Made by a program: the position numbers and the translations under genes. A DNA stretch of 6,321 nt from Flavobacteriales bacterium (GTDB lineage: Bacteria; Bacteroidota; Bacteroidia; Flavobacteriales_E; Vicingaceae), in NCBI GenBank assembly GCA_029262915.1, contig JAJCYN010000527.1, positions 1-6,321 of the forward strand. The letters run 5' to 3'. The notes below the pieces were generated by a model, which saw nothing but the letters and a program-made list of their open reading frames with translations, was not told where the DNA came from and ran no database searches. Positions 1 through 5,459 of the stretch are shown piece by piece. How positions within the stretch are numbered: position 1 is the stretch's first letter; every line of letters starts with the position of its first letter.

Positions 1-458
1 TGCTACACGTTGACTTTTTAGAAGTATTCGAAGATAAAGCAATCACTGTAAAAATTCCAGTAAAACTTACAGGAAGATCTAAAGGTATTGCTAACGGTGG
101 TACATTAAGAACTGCTAAAAAAATATTGGCAATTAATGGTTTACCATCTGCAATTCCAGAAAATATTGAAATAGATATTACTGAATTAAGAATTGGTCAA
201 TCTATCAAAGTTGGAGAAATCGATTATCCGGGACTTACATTCTTAGGGGCTGATAACGCTGTTGTTGTAGCTGTTAAGATGAGTAGAGCTGTTATTGAGG
301 ATGAAGAGGAAGAAGAAGTAGATTTAGAAGCTATGTCTGACGAAGAAAGAGCTGAGTACGAAAAAGCTCAAGCTGAAAAAGGTGAAGACGGAGATAAACC
401 TGCTGCTGAAGGTAGTGAAGGAGAAGCTAAAAAGGAAGAGGCAGCTCCTGCTGAATAA
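1..458 (+). CDS. rplY: 50S ribosomal protein L25 / general stress protein Ctc, 3' part
   Basis: This is the 3' end of the gene for ribosomal protein L25 of the TL5/Ctc type, which binds 5S rRNA in the large subunit. The frame is open from position 3 to the TAA at 456-458, giving 151 residues; the 5S-binding N-terminal part lies beyond the left edge. The visible part is the C-terminal beta domain: HVDFLEVFEDKAITVKIPV, then VKLTGRSKGIANGG, then the PENIEIDITEL and IGQSIKV segments. A TTG at 126 is an internal Leu codon (KKILAING), not a start. The last 55 or so residues (291-455) form an acidic Glu/Ala/Lys-rich tail (EDEEEEEVD, ending KKEEAAPAE), probably disordered; similar tails are common in Bacteroidota L25. 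The gene ends 8 nt before pth, so the two are probably co-transcribed. The family call is firm from the domain sequence. Confidence 0.93.
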   Translation, partial: LHVDFLEVFEDKAITVKIPVKLTGRSKGIANGGTLRTAKKILAINGLPSAIPENIEIDITELRIGQSIKVGEIDYPGLTFLGADNAVVVAVKMSRAVIEDEEEEEVDLEAMSDEERAEYEKAQAEKGEDGDKPAAEGSEGEAKKEEAAPAE

Positions 459-466
459 TTACAATT

Positions 467-1030
467 ATGAAGTATTTAATTGTAGGACTGGGCAACATTG
501 GCTCTGAATACGAAAATACTCGACATAACATAGGTTTTAAAATAGTGGATGCTTTAGCTAAATCATCCACTGTTTTTTTTGAAACTAATAAGTTGGGTGA
601 TACCGCCACCCTTAAATTTAAAGGAAGAACTTTTATTCTTTTAAAACCTTCTACTTTTATGAATTTAAGTGGAAAAGCTCTTAACTATTACATCCAAAAG
701 GAAAAAATTAAACTCGAAAACCTTTTGGTTATAACGGATGACATTGCTTTACCCTTTGGAACGTTACGTTTAAAAGGAAAGGGAAGTGATGGTGGTCACA
801 ATGGCTTAAAAGATATTATAACAGTGTTGGGTAATAACAATTTTGCTCGTTTACGTTTTGGTGTTGGTAGCGATTTTGTTCAGGGAAAACAAATTAACCA
901 TGTATTAGGAGAATTTGCCCCTGAAGAACAAGAACAACTTTCTGAACGACTTGAAAAAACAACTCAAGTGATTAAAAGTTTTGGAACAATTGGTTTAGGC
1001 AGAACAATGTCTGAATTCAACAATAAATAG
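467..1030 (+). CDS. pth: peptidyl-tRNA hydrolase
   Basis: Cytosolic esterase that cleaves the bond between peptide and tRNA in peptidyl-tRNAs dropped by stalled ribosomes, recycling the tRNA. The 187 residues match the usual length of bacterial Pth (about 180-195). All the classical active-site positions can be seen: Asn10 in VGLGNIGSEY, catalytic His20 in NTRHNIGF, Asn66 in PSTFMNLSG, Asp91 in VITDDIALPFG and Asn112 in GGHNGLKD. These correspond to E. coli Asn10, His20, Asn68, Asp93 and Asn114. The ATG lies 8 nt after the L25 stop with no clear Shine-Dalgarno sequence, as is normal in Bacteroidota; coupling to rplY is likely. The L25-pth order recurs in this phylum. The 3' end converges on the alpha/beta hydrolase gene with only 3 nt between the two stops, and no separate terminator is visible. 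Confidence 0.97.
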   Translation: MKYLIVGLGNIGSEYENTRHNIGFKIVDALAKSSTVFFETNKLGDTATLKFKGRTFILLKPSTFMNLSGKALNYYIQKEKIKLENLLVITDDIALPFGTLRLKGKGSDGGHNGLKDIITVLGNNNFARLRFGVGSDFVQGKQINHVLGEFAPEEQEQLSERLEKTTQVIKSFGTIGLGRTMSEFNNK

Positions 1031-1033
1031 AAC

Positions 1034-1825
1034 TTAATTCTCTAAGACAAATTTCTTTATCGCTTTATAGCTTTCTTTTTTTGCCTCAATAAACCCCATA
1101 TGGCCAACTTTTTTGAGTAACAAATATTTTCCATGTTCTTGCAACTTGGCTTGATCAATTAAATCTTTAAATGGTAAAATCTTATCTTCTTCGCCTATTA
1201 TATACAACACAGGATATGGAGCAAATTTTAAAATAATTTCTCTGTCCAATCTGATTTTCATTCCTTCCAAAGCAGCTACTATTCCTTGTTTAGAAGTACT
1301 CAACGCCAATTTCTTAATTTGGGTAATTCCTCTTTTATACGGCTTATATTTAGTGTTAAACAAATTAGGCACTGCTTCATTAATAAAGATTTTAGTATTC
1401 CTTTTTACTACTTTGATTGCCCTTCCTCTATCTGCTTTTTTCTGTTTGTTATCTGCTTTAGCTGTTGAATGAAACATTACCAACCCTTTTATATTATCTG
1501 GATTATTTTCAGCCATTGCTAAACTCACATAACCTCCTAACGAATGTCCAACCAAAAAATATTTACGTAATTTTAAATAACGCAACACTGCTTCAACTGC
1601 TTCAGCCATTTCTTCCATTGTATGCACATAGCTTAAACAATTAGTATTTCCATGTCCTAGTAAATCAATGGTAATAACACGTTGTGTTTTTGAAAGTGTT
1701 GTAGCAAAAGGATTCCACATCTCTTTAGCTGCTAAAAAACCATGTAGAAAAACTATAGCTTTTCCTTTACCTTCATCAGTAAAAGCAACTTTAATACTCT
1801 TAAATTGTATTAATTGTTCTTTCAA
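1034..1825 (-). CDS. alpha/beta hydrolase fold protein
   Basis: A 263-residue soluble alpha/beta hydrolase, probably an esterase or similar enzyme; the substrate cannot be told from sequence. The fold's landmarks appear in order: the oxyanion-hole HG at 28-29 (IVFLHGF), the DLLGHGN loop at 54-60, the nucleophile elbow GHSLGG with Ser95, the acid Asp214 in IIGEEDKILP and the catalytic His242 in KKVGHMGF. There is no signal peptide. The start is a TTG at 1825; an in-frame TGA (1835-1837) sits three codons upstream, inside the flanking repeat, and no ATG lies between, so the TTG is effectively forced. Its N-terminus (QFKSIKVAFTDEGKGKAIVFLHG) is of normal length for the family, so little or nothing appears lost. 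It lies 41 nt downstream of the GIY-YIG gene on the same strand, and was probably next to the peptidase gene before that cassette arrived. Confidence 0.9.
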   Translation of the reverse strand: MKEQLIQFKSIKVAFTDEGKGKAIVFLHGFLAAKEMWNPFATTLSKTQRVITIDLLGHGNTNCLSYVHTMEEMAEAVEAVLRYLKLRKYFLVGHSLGGYVSLAMAENNPDNIKGLVMFHSTAKADNKQKKADRGRAIKVVKRNTKIFINEAVPNLFNTKYKPYKRGITQIKKLALSTSKQGIVAALEGMKIRLDREIILKFAPYPVLYIIGEEDKILPFKDLIDQAKLQEHGKYLLLKKVGHMGFIEAKKESYKAIKKFVLEN

Positions 1826-1831
1826 TTTACC

Positions 1832-1861
1832 TTGTCATTCCGACCGAAGTGGAGGAATCTT
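1832..1861. repeat. palindromic repeat, short left copy
   Basis: The 30-bp copy starts TTGTCATTCCGA and ends GAGGAATCTT, with the 8-bp middle CCGAAGTG. It can fold: ATTCC (1837-1841) pairs with GGAAT (1854-1858), with an inner CC/GG pair around a GAAGT loop. It is an inverted copy of 2193-2238. It lies in the 41 nt between the GIY-YIG stop and the hydrolase TTG start and supplies the in-frame TGA that fixes the hydrolase start. In minus-strand RNA the hairpin could act as a weak attenuator or 3'-end protector. The GTCATTCC...GGAATC shape resembles dispersed repeats in other bacteria, such as the dRS3 elements of Neisseria (ATTCCC-N8-GGGAAT), without implying common origin. Confidence 0.8.
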
Positions 1862-1866
1862 GTTGT

Positions 1867-2169
1867 TTAAACACTAAATATCTCATCATTAAGAGAATGC
1901 CAACCTGAATTCTCTTTGTTAATTAAATTTTCTTTCTTTTTCCTAGACCAATTTTTTATTTGCTTTTCTCTTTCTATTGCATGTTCAATATTAGCAAAAT
2001 GTTCATAGTAAAGTAGATTATAACAGTAAAATTTACTAGCAAATGTTTTATCAACGCCCTTATTCTCCTTATGCTCAAACAATCTTCTTTTCAAATCATT
2101 TGTAACACCAGTATATAAAACTGTTTTGCTTGGGTTTGTTGTGATATAAATAAAATAGTTATGTTGCAT
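1867..2169 (-). CDS. small GIY-YIG (URI domain) nuclease, COG2827-like
   Basis: A 100-residue protein consisting of a single GIY-YIG nuclease domain, like the stand-alone URI-domain proteins often annotated as excinuclease ABC subunit C-like. The order fits the family: YFIYI with Tyr8 for the GIY strand, LYTGVTNDLKRRLFEHK with Tyr19 for the YIG strand and Arg28/Arg29 on the first helix, YYEHF (54-58), then AIEREKQIKNW with the expected metal-ligand glutamate at Glu68, and a closing GWHSLND corresponding to the family's W-R-D-L end. The expected catalytic residues are present, so it is probably active on DNA; its target is unknown. It has none of UvrC's other domains, so a UvrC label would be wrong. 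The ATG is at 2167-2169. It is boxed in by inverted repeats on both sides, which suggests a selfish or repeat-associated role rather than excision repair. No TAnnTTTG promoter is visible upstream. Confidence 0.9.
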   Translation of the reverse strand: MQHNYFIYITTNPSKTVLYTGVTNDLKRRLFEHKENKGVDKTFASKFYCYNLLYYEHFANIEHAIEREKQIKNWSRKKKENLINKENSGWHSLNDEIFSV

Positions 2170-2192
2170 TTACCATAAAAGTTCTATTTCAA

Positions 2193-2238
2193 AAGATTCC
2201 TCTGTTTCGCTCCTTTGTCGCTACAATCGGAATGACAA
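2193..2238. repeat. palindromic repeat, long right copy (inverted)
   Basis: The 46-bp copy, read on the minus strand, starts TTGTCATTCCGA and ends GAGGAATCTT like the left copy but has a 24-bp middle. That middle holds two imperfect AGCGA-type units (AGCGACAAAGG and AGCGAAACAGAGG), so the repeat appears to vary by gain or loss of an internal module. ATTCC (2196-2200) and GGAAT (2229-2233) can pair to close the structure. It lies between the pepP stop (2251) and the GIY-YIG start (2169), and its minus-strand transcript ends in a short U run (TCTTTT), so it could weakly terminate or process peptidase mRNA. Confidence 0.8.
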
Positions 2239-2250
2239 TACAACGATGAG

Positions 2251-3537
2251 TTAATTCATTAAATCTTCTATTTCTTCTGCTTCTAAAGGAATGTTTCTCA
2301 TTAAATCCTGCTGACCATCTTTAGTAATCAATACATCATTTTCCAAACGAATTCCTAAATTCTCTTCTCTAATGTAGATCCCGGGTTCAACAGTCAACAC
2401 CATACCTTCTGCAAAAGCAGTCGTTCTATTTTCTATATCATGGACATCTAATCCCATGTGGTGGGAAGTTCCGTGCATAAAATATTTTTTATACAATGGG
2501 TTGGCTTTATCTTGATTGGCAACATCCGTCTTGTCAATCAATCCTAAACCAATTAATTCAGATTCCATCAGTTTACCAACTTCTTCATGGTACTCATCGT
2601 GATTTGTTCCCGGAATTAACATTGCAGTAGCAGCTTTCATCACTCTTAAAACAGCATTATAAACAGCTTTTTGTCTATCTGTAAACCTTCCACTTACTGG
2701 AACACATCGTGTCATATCCGAAGCATAATTGGCATACTCAGCTCCAACATCCATTAATATAATATCACCAGCTTTACATTCTAAATTATTTTCTATGTAA
2801 TGTAACACGCAGGCATTGTATCCAGAAGCAATAATTGGTGTGTAAGCAAATCCTCTAGAACGATTTCTCAAAAATTCATGTGCAAATTCTGCTTCAATTT
2901 CATACTCCATAACACCTGGTTTAACAAAATCCAAAATTCTTCTAAACCCTTTCTCTGTAATGTCACAAGCTTGTTGCATGACATCAATCTCCAACTGAGA
3001 TTTAATCGGCCTCAGCGTTCTCATAATAGGAGCTAATCGCTCATAATTATGATCTGGATATTTGTTTTTGCAATCCCTTCTAAATCTATCGTCACAAGTT
3101 TCTACTGTTGTGATGGCTCTTAGATGTTCATTTTGATTGAGATAAATCGATTCAGCTTCTACCACTAACGAATGAAATATTTGCTCAAACTGTGAGGTCC
3201 AATAAACGGTTTTTATTCCTGATTGTTTTGTTGCACTTTCTTTGTTCAATTTTTCCCCTTCCCAAATAGCAATTAACTCACTTGTTTCTTTTACAAATAA
3301 AATTTCTCTATGTTTTGGATTTGAAGCATCAGGAAAAATTACCAAAATAGATTCTTCTTGATCTACCCCGCTTAAATACAACAAATCATTATTCTGACGA
3401 AAAGGCATTACCCCATCGGCATTGGTTGGCATTAGATCGTTTGAATTAAAAACCGCAACCGATTTTAGCTTTAAATGCTTAACGAAATTTGCTCTGTTCT
3501 TAGCGTATAGTGAATTGTCTATTGCTTGGTACCTCAT
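2251..3537 (-). CDS. pepP: aminopeptidase P family protein (Xaa-Pro aminopeptidase, M24B)
   Basis: Cytosolic metallopeptidase that removes the N-terminal residue before proline; 428 residues, normal for the two-domain family. The N-terminal AMP_N domain includes FNSNDLMPTNADG and the signature LLYLSGVDQEESILVIFPD. The C-terminal pita-bread domain carries all five metal ligands: Asp263 (ILMDVGAEY), Asp274 (YASDMTR), His359 (HGTSHHMGLDVHD), Glu384 (TVEPGIYI) and Glu399 (IRLENDV), with the 11-residue Asp-Asp spacing of the E. coli enzyme. I chose the ATG at 3537. The longer frame to a TTG at 3558 adds seven residues with no family counterpart, and that TTG lies inside a promoter-like TACATTTG. 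It may have formed an operon with the downstream alpha/beta hydrolase before the cassette at 1832-2238 was inserted. The symbol is by family; substrate range is not proven. Confidence 0.95.
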   Translation of the reverse strand: MRYQAIDNSLYAKNRANFVKHLKLKSVAVFNSNDLMPTNADGVMPFRQNNDLLYLSGVDQEESILVIFPDASNPKHREILFVKETSELIAIWEGEKLNKESATKQSGIKTVYWTSQFEQIFHSLVVEAESIYLNQNEHLRAITTVETCDDRFRRDCKNKYPDHNYERLAPIMRTLRPIKSQLEIDVMQQACDITEKGFRRILDFVKPGVMEYEIEAEFAHEFLRNRSRGFAYTPIIASGYNACVLHYIENNLECKAGDIILMDVGAEYANYASDMTRCVPVSGRFTDRQKAVYNAVLRVMKAATAMLIPGTNHDEYHEEVGKLMESELIGLGLIDKTDVANQDKANPLYKKYFMHGTSHHMGLDVHDIENRTTAFAEGMVLTVEPGIYIREENLGIRLENDVLITKDGQQDLMRNIPLEAEEIEDLMN

Positions 3538-3555
3538 GGTAAAAATTTTAGAAAA

Positions 3556-3563
3556 CAAATGTA
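3556..3563 (-). promoter_or_regulatory. putative Bacteroidota -7 promoter element for pepP
   Basis: On the minus strand this reads TACATTTG, a full match to the Bacteroidota -7 consensus TAnnTTTG, ending 18 nt before the ATG at 3537. No TTG -33 element is found at the usual distance, so the call rests on the -7 box and its position. It makes the alternative TTG start at 3558 unlikely. Confidence 0.45.
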
Positions 3564-3575
3564 ATTATTCTAGCC

Positions 3576-3610
3576 TTTAGTGTTTGGTTTTTGGCGTTTA
3601 GTTTTTAGTC
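3576..3610. repeat. five tandem degenerate heptamers
   Basis: Five adjacent 7-mers: TTTAGTG, TTTGGTT, TTTGGCG, TTTAGTT, TTTAGTC (consensus TTTRGNN; NNCYAAA on the other strand). They fill most of the gap between the antiporter stop (3619) and the pepP promoter region. A weaker sixth unit, TAATGTC, may follow. The first five bases follow TTTRG in every unit, while the last two vary. A function in termination, as an upstream promoter element or as a slippage-prone spacer cannot be chosen from sequence. Confidence 0.7.
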
Positions 3611-3618
3611 TAATGTCT

Positions 3619-4884
3619 CTATTCTTTATTCTCTGTTCTATCTAAATTTTCACCATCGTAATCTATATCTGTAGAAGAACCATCTGTGGCATTAATTCTT
3701 AGCATATCTTCTTCTGAACTTCCACTTGAAATTAAACCTATCATCATAATAAGGTTAGTTCCAATAATTACCCATGCTAAAATAGCCTCACTAAAAGGGA
3801 TAATATTATAATGTTCTACTATTTTTTGAAACAACAATATGGTTACCAACCCCCTGGGAGCAATTAACATTTGAGGAAAAATGGTACTCTTAATAAACAC
3901 TTTTAAGTTCAATGCTCGGGTTAAAAATATAACCATCATTACCAAACAGGCAATAGCAATTGCACGAGCATTAAACAATCCATCTAAATTCATAGTTAAT
4001 CCAAACACCACAAAAAAGAATGTTCTAATTAAAAAAGATGATTCATTGGTTATAATAACAAACTCATGTCGAATTTCTTTTACTTTTTCGGGGTCAATCA
4101 ATTTCTTTAAAAACCCTTTAAAAAAGGCATGTGTATTGTTTAATACCAAACCAAAAACCAGAATAATAATCAAAGCAGAATAATGGAGGTACTCTCCTAT
4201 CGAGAATAATAACGCTAAAATTGCCAAGAACAAAAAGAATTTAATCTCTGTTTTAATTTTAAGAAAAATATACACTAAAAAGTAACTTAACGCCACAGAA
4301 ACACCAACTGAAATTAGAATGTTCCAAGAAATAGCCTCAAAATGGGTTTGTCCAATATTGGGTTCAATGATCCAAAATTCAAAGAGCATAATTCCAAATA
4401 TATCTGAAAGTGTCGCCTCTAAAATCATAAACTCTTTTTTACGAGGGATCAGAGTATGTACACTTGGTATTACAATAGCGCTGCTTACTACAGAAAGTGG
4501 TATGGCGTAAAAAAATGCTGTCATAAAATCTAACGACTGTGCATAGTAGAGGATGCACGCAATTAATGAGTTGGTAGCCCCCAGGATAATAACCGAAGTA
4601 GCAAAAGCAGCTAATATTGTTTTCAATTTGTTACGATGAATTTTAATATCCAGTGCTCCTTCCAGAACAATCATCATTAAACCAATTATACCTAACAATC
4701 CTAAATGTTGACTTAGGTTCGGTATTTCCATACCCATAGATTTAACAACAAACTGGGCACCAACACCAGTACCAATTAAAAAGATAACTGAAGGTATTTT
4801 GGTCCATTTAGATATTTGTGTGAAAATGTAAGAGAACACAATTAACAAACTGGCTAAAATGATAACTACATAAGGATTATTCAT
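3619..4884 (-). CDS. cation:proton antiporter (CPA/NhaP-like), inner membrane
   Basis: A 421-residue polytopic membrane protein of the monovalent cation:proton antiporter superfamily, probably exchanging Na+ or K+ for H+ across the inner membrane. Roughly eleven to twelve hydrophobic segments run from residue 4 to about 387, followed by a hydrophilic, acidic cytoplasmic tail (388-421). Family landmarks include LMMIVLEGALDI (69-80, the equivalent of the F-x-x-G-L conserved region), EATLSDIFGI (156-165, the unwound-helix region where CPA1 proteins usually have Asn-Asp), RTFFFVVFGL (287-296) and APRGLVTILL (342-351, the conserved Arg). The Asp161 site is kept but preceded by Ser instead of Asn. 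There is no RCK or TrkA-C regulatory domain. The ATG at 4884 is the first residue of a typical N-terminus and is preceded by a TAnnTTTG box. The ion specificity is not determinable here. Confidence 0.9.
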   Translation of the reverse strand: MNNPYVVIILASLLIVFSYIFTQISKWTKIPSVIFLIGTGVGAQFVVKSMGMEIPNLSQHLGLLGIIGLMMIVLEGALDIKIHRNKLKTILAAFATSVIILGATNSLIACILYYAQSLDFMTAFFYAIPLSVVSSAIVIPSVHTLIPRKKEFMILEATLSDIFGIMLFEFWIIEPNIGQTHFEAISWNILISVGVSVALSYFLVYIFLKIKTEIKFFLFLAILALLFSIGEYLHYSALIIILVFGLVLNNTHAFFKGFLKKLIDPEKVKEIRHEFVIITNESSFLIRTFFFVVFGLTMNLDGLFNARAIAIACLVMMVIFLTRALNLKVFIKSTIFPQMLIAPRGLVTILLFQKIVEHYNIIPFSEAILAWVIIGTNLIMMIGLISSGSSEEDMLRINATDGSSTDIDYDGENLDRTENKE

Positions 4885-4907
4885 AAATTTTTAATCTTGA
4901 TATCATT

Positions 4908-4915
4908 CAAATATA
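4908..4915 (-). promoter_or_regulatory. putative Bacteroidota -7 promoter element for the antiporter gene
   Basis: The minus strand reads TATATTTG, a full match to TAnnTTTG, 23 nt before the antiporter ATG. No well-placed TTG -33 box is seen. In AT-rich sequence such matches arise by chance, but this is the second in the window that sits directly before a gene start. Confidence 0.45.
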
Positions 4916-5024
4916 ACAAATAGCTACTTGACTTTCTTCTTAAAAAATGTTAACTTCGTTTGATGCAGATATAAGTTGTATTTAAACCAACAAATATCTT
5001 AGGAAATATAAAAATATAAAAAAA

Positions 5025-5272
5025 TTGGAAATCAAGAGAAAAAAGACCTTAAAAGAAAGGCTACAGTAATTATTGGAATTACAGGACTTGTTGGCTTAAT
5101 AGGGTTTAAAGGATTTTTCTCTCATAATCCATACGATTTAATGTATTTCTCATTCTTCTTATTTTTTTTCTTTCTAAAAGATATTAATGAAAAATTAAAA
5201 TATTTAGGGATACTCGGTATAATCGGATTGATTTTTGCAATATTGAATATTGTGAGAATAATAGAATTATAA
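5025..5272 (+). CDS. small three-helix membrane protein ORF, frame broken or -1 shifted near start
   Basis: An unrecognised small ORF. The main frame is open from 5012 to the TAA at 5270-5272; from 5045 it encodes 75 residues with a basic start (DLKRK), three hydrophobic segments (around TVIIGITGLVGLIG, LMYFSFFLFFFFL and YLGILGIIGLIFAI) and a short charged loop KDINEKLKY. The GF-x-GF...HNP-Y pattern recalls small membrane proteins such as DUF3796, a weak resemblance only. No ATG, GTG or TTG precedes the first helix in this frame; the first ATG is at 5141, after it. A TTG at 5025 in another frame reads MEIKRKK and meets the main frame if the ribosome slips -1 at A_AAA_AAG (5039-5045), or if one A is missing from the six-A run. 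It could be a frameshifted gene, a decayed gene or a sequencing error. It opposes the flanking minus-strand genes. Confidence 0.4.
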
Positions 5273-5433
5273 ATAAACGTGCCCAACCTATTTTAGAAAA
5301 AACTTTGAAGAAATTTGTAGTTCTTTTAGTAATAAGTAGACTCTTTGACGTTTTGTTGCTTGAAAATTAAAATGCAATTAAAATTTTGACTATCCAATTC
5401 AAAAATATTAATCAATTTAACACCTAACACGCT
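5273..5433. other. AT-rich spacer without a supportable gene
   Basis: The stretch between the small membrane ORF and the mfd terminator. I see no ORF with a convincing start and composition, no tRNA-like structure and no clear promoter in either direction. Together with 4885-5024, which holds only the antiporter leader and unassigned AT-rich sequence, it makes up the non-coding remainder of the 575-bp gap. Confidence 0.6.
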
Positions 5434-5459
5434 GAAAAAATAGATCATTACAAAATGAT
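5434..5459 (-). terminator. probable intrinsic terminator after mfd
   Basis: Directly after the mfd stop on the minus strand, ATCATT-TTGT-AATGAT forms a 6-bp stem with a 4-nt loop (plus-strand 5444-5459), followed by CTATTTTTTC, which contains six consecutive Ts (5435-5440). The stem has only one G:C pair, so it is weak, but its place right at the stop and its U tract fit Rho-independent termination. Confidence 0.55.

Larger units (their letters stand above)
1832..2238 (-). mobile_element. candidate GIY-YIG nuclease cassette bounded by inverted repeats
   Basis: A 407-bp unit made of one small GIY-YIG nuclease gene and two inverted copies of the same composite repeat. The outer ends are TTGTCATTCCGA (1832-1843) and its exact reverse complement TCGGAATGACAA (2227-2238), 12 of 12 bases. 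The inner ends are GAGGAATCTT (1852-1861) and its exact reverse complement (2193-2202), 10 of 10. The nuclease stop codon is 5 nt from the left repeat and its start is 23 nt from the right one, so almost nothing else fits inside. Both neighbours, the peptidase and the hydrolase, look intact. No convincing target-site duplication is seen. That the unit moves, and that the nuclease moves it, is inference from layout; chance placement of dispersed repeats around a normal gene is the alternative. Confidence 0.45.

Noticed and set aside
427..609. 60-residue minus-strand ORF over the L25-pth junction
   Set aside because: It overlaps two well-supported plus-strand genes, and shows no family-like motif.
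1062..1082. GCT-TTAT-AGC followed by T-rich sequence as a terminator for pth
   Set aside because: A 3-bp stem is too weak, and it lies within the hydrolase coding sequence.
1286..1468. 60-residue plus-strand ORF inside the alpha/beta hydrolase gene
   Set aside because: A shadow of the hydrolase's opposite strand, rich in Phe/Cys/Ser as expected from antisense of AT-rich coding DNA.
1668..1877. 69-residue plus-strand ORF running from the hydrolase into the left repeat
   Set aside because: Antisense to the hydrolase 5' end; its last part is only translated repeat (CHSDRSGGI), a common artefact of this repeat type.
1828..2241. TAC on both outer sides of the repeat-bounded cassette as a target-site duplication
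   Set aside because: Only three bases, offset by one base from the repeat end on the left; not distinguishable from chance.
3881..4510. Two plus-strand ORFs (3881-4183 and 4319-4510) inside the antiporter gene
   Set aside because: Both are antisense shadows of the antiporter; no start signals or motifs.
5281..5287. GCCCAAC, which fits the integron core-site pattern RYYYAAC, after the small membrane ORF
   Set aside because: No matching GTTRRRY partner forming an attC-like imperfect palindrome was found nearby, so an integron cassette is not supported.
5305..5370. Short hydrophobic peptide frame from a TTG (MKKFVVLLVISRLFDV...)
   Set aside because: Only about 21 residues, no promoter or conserved feature; expected by chance in AT-rich spacer.
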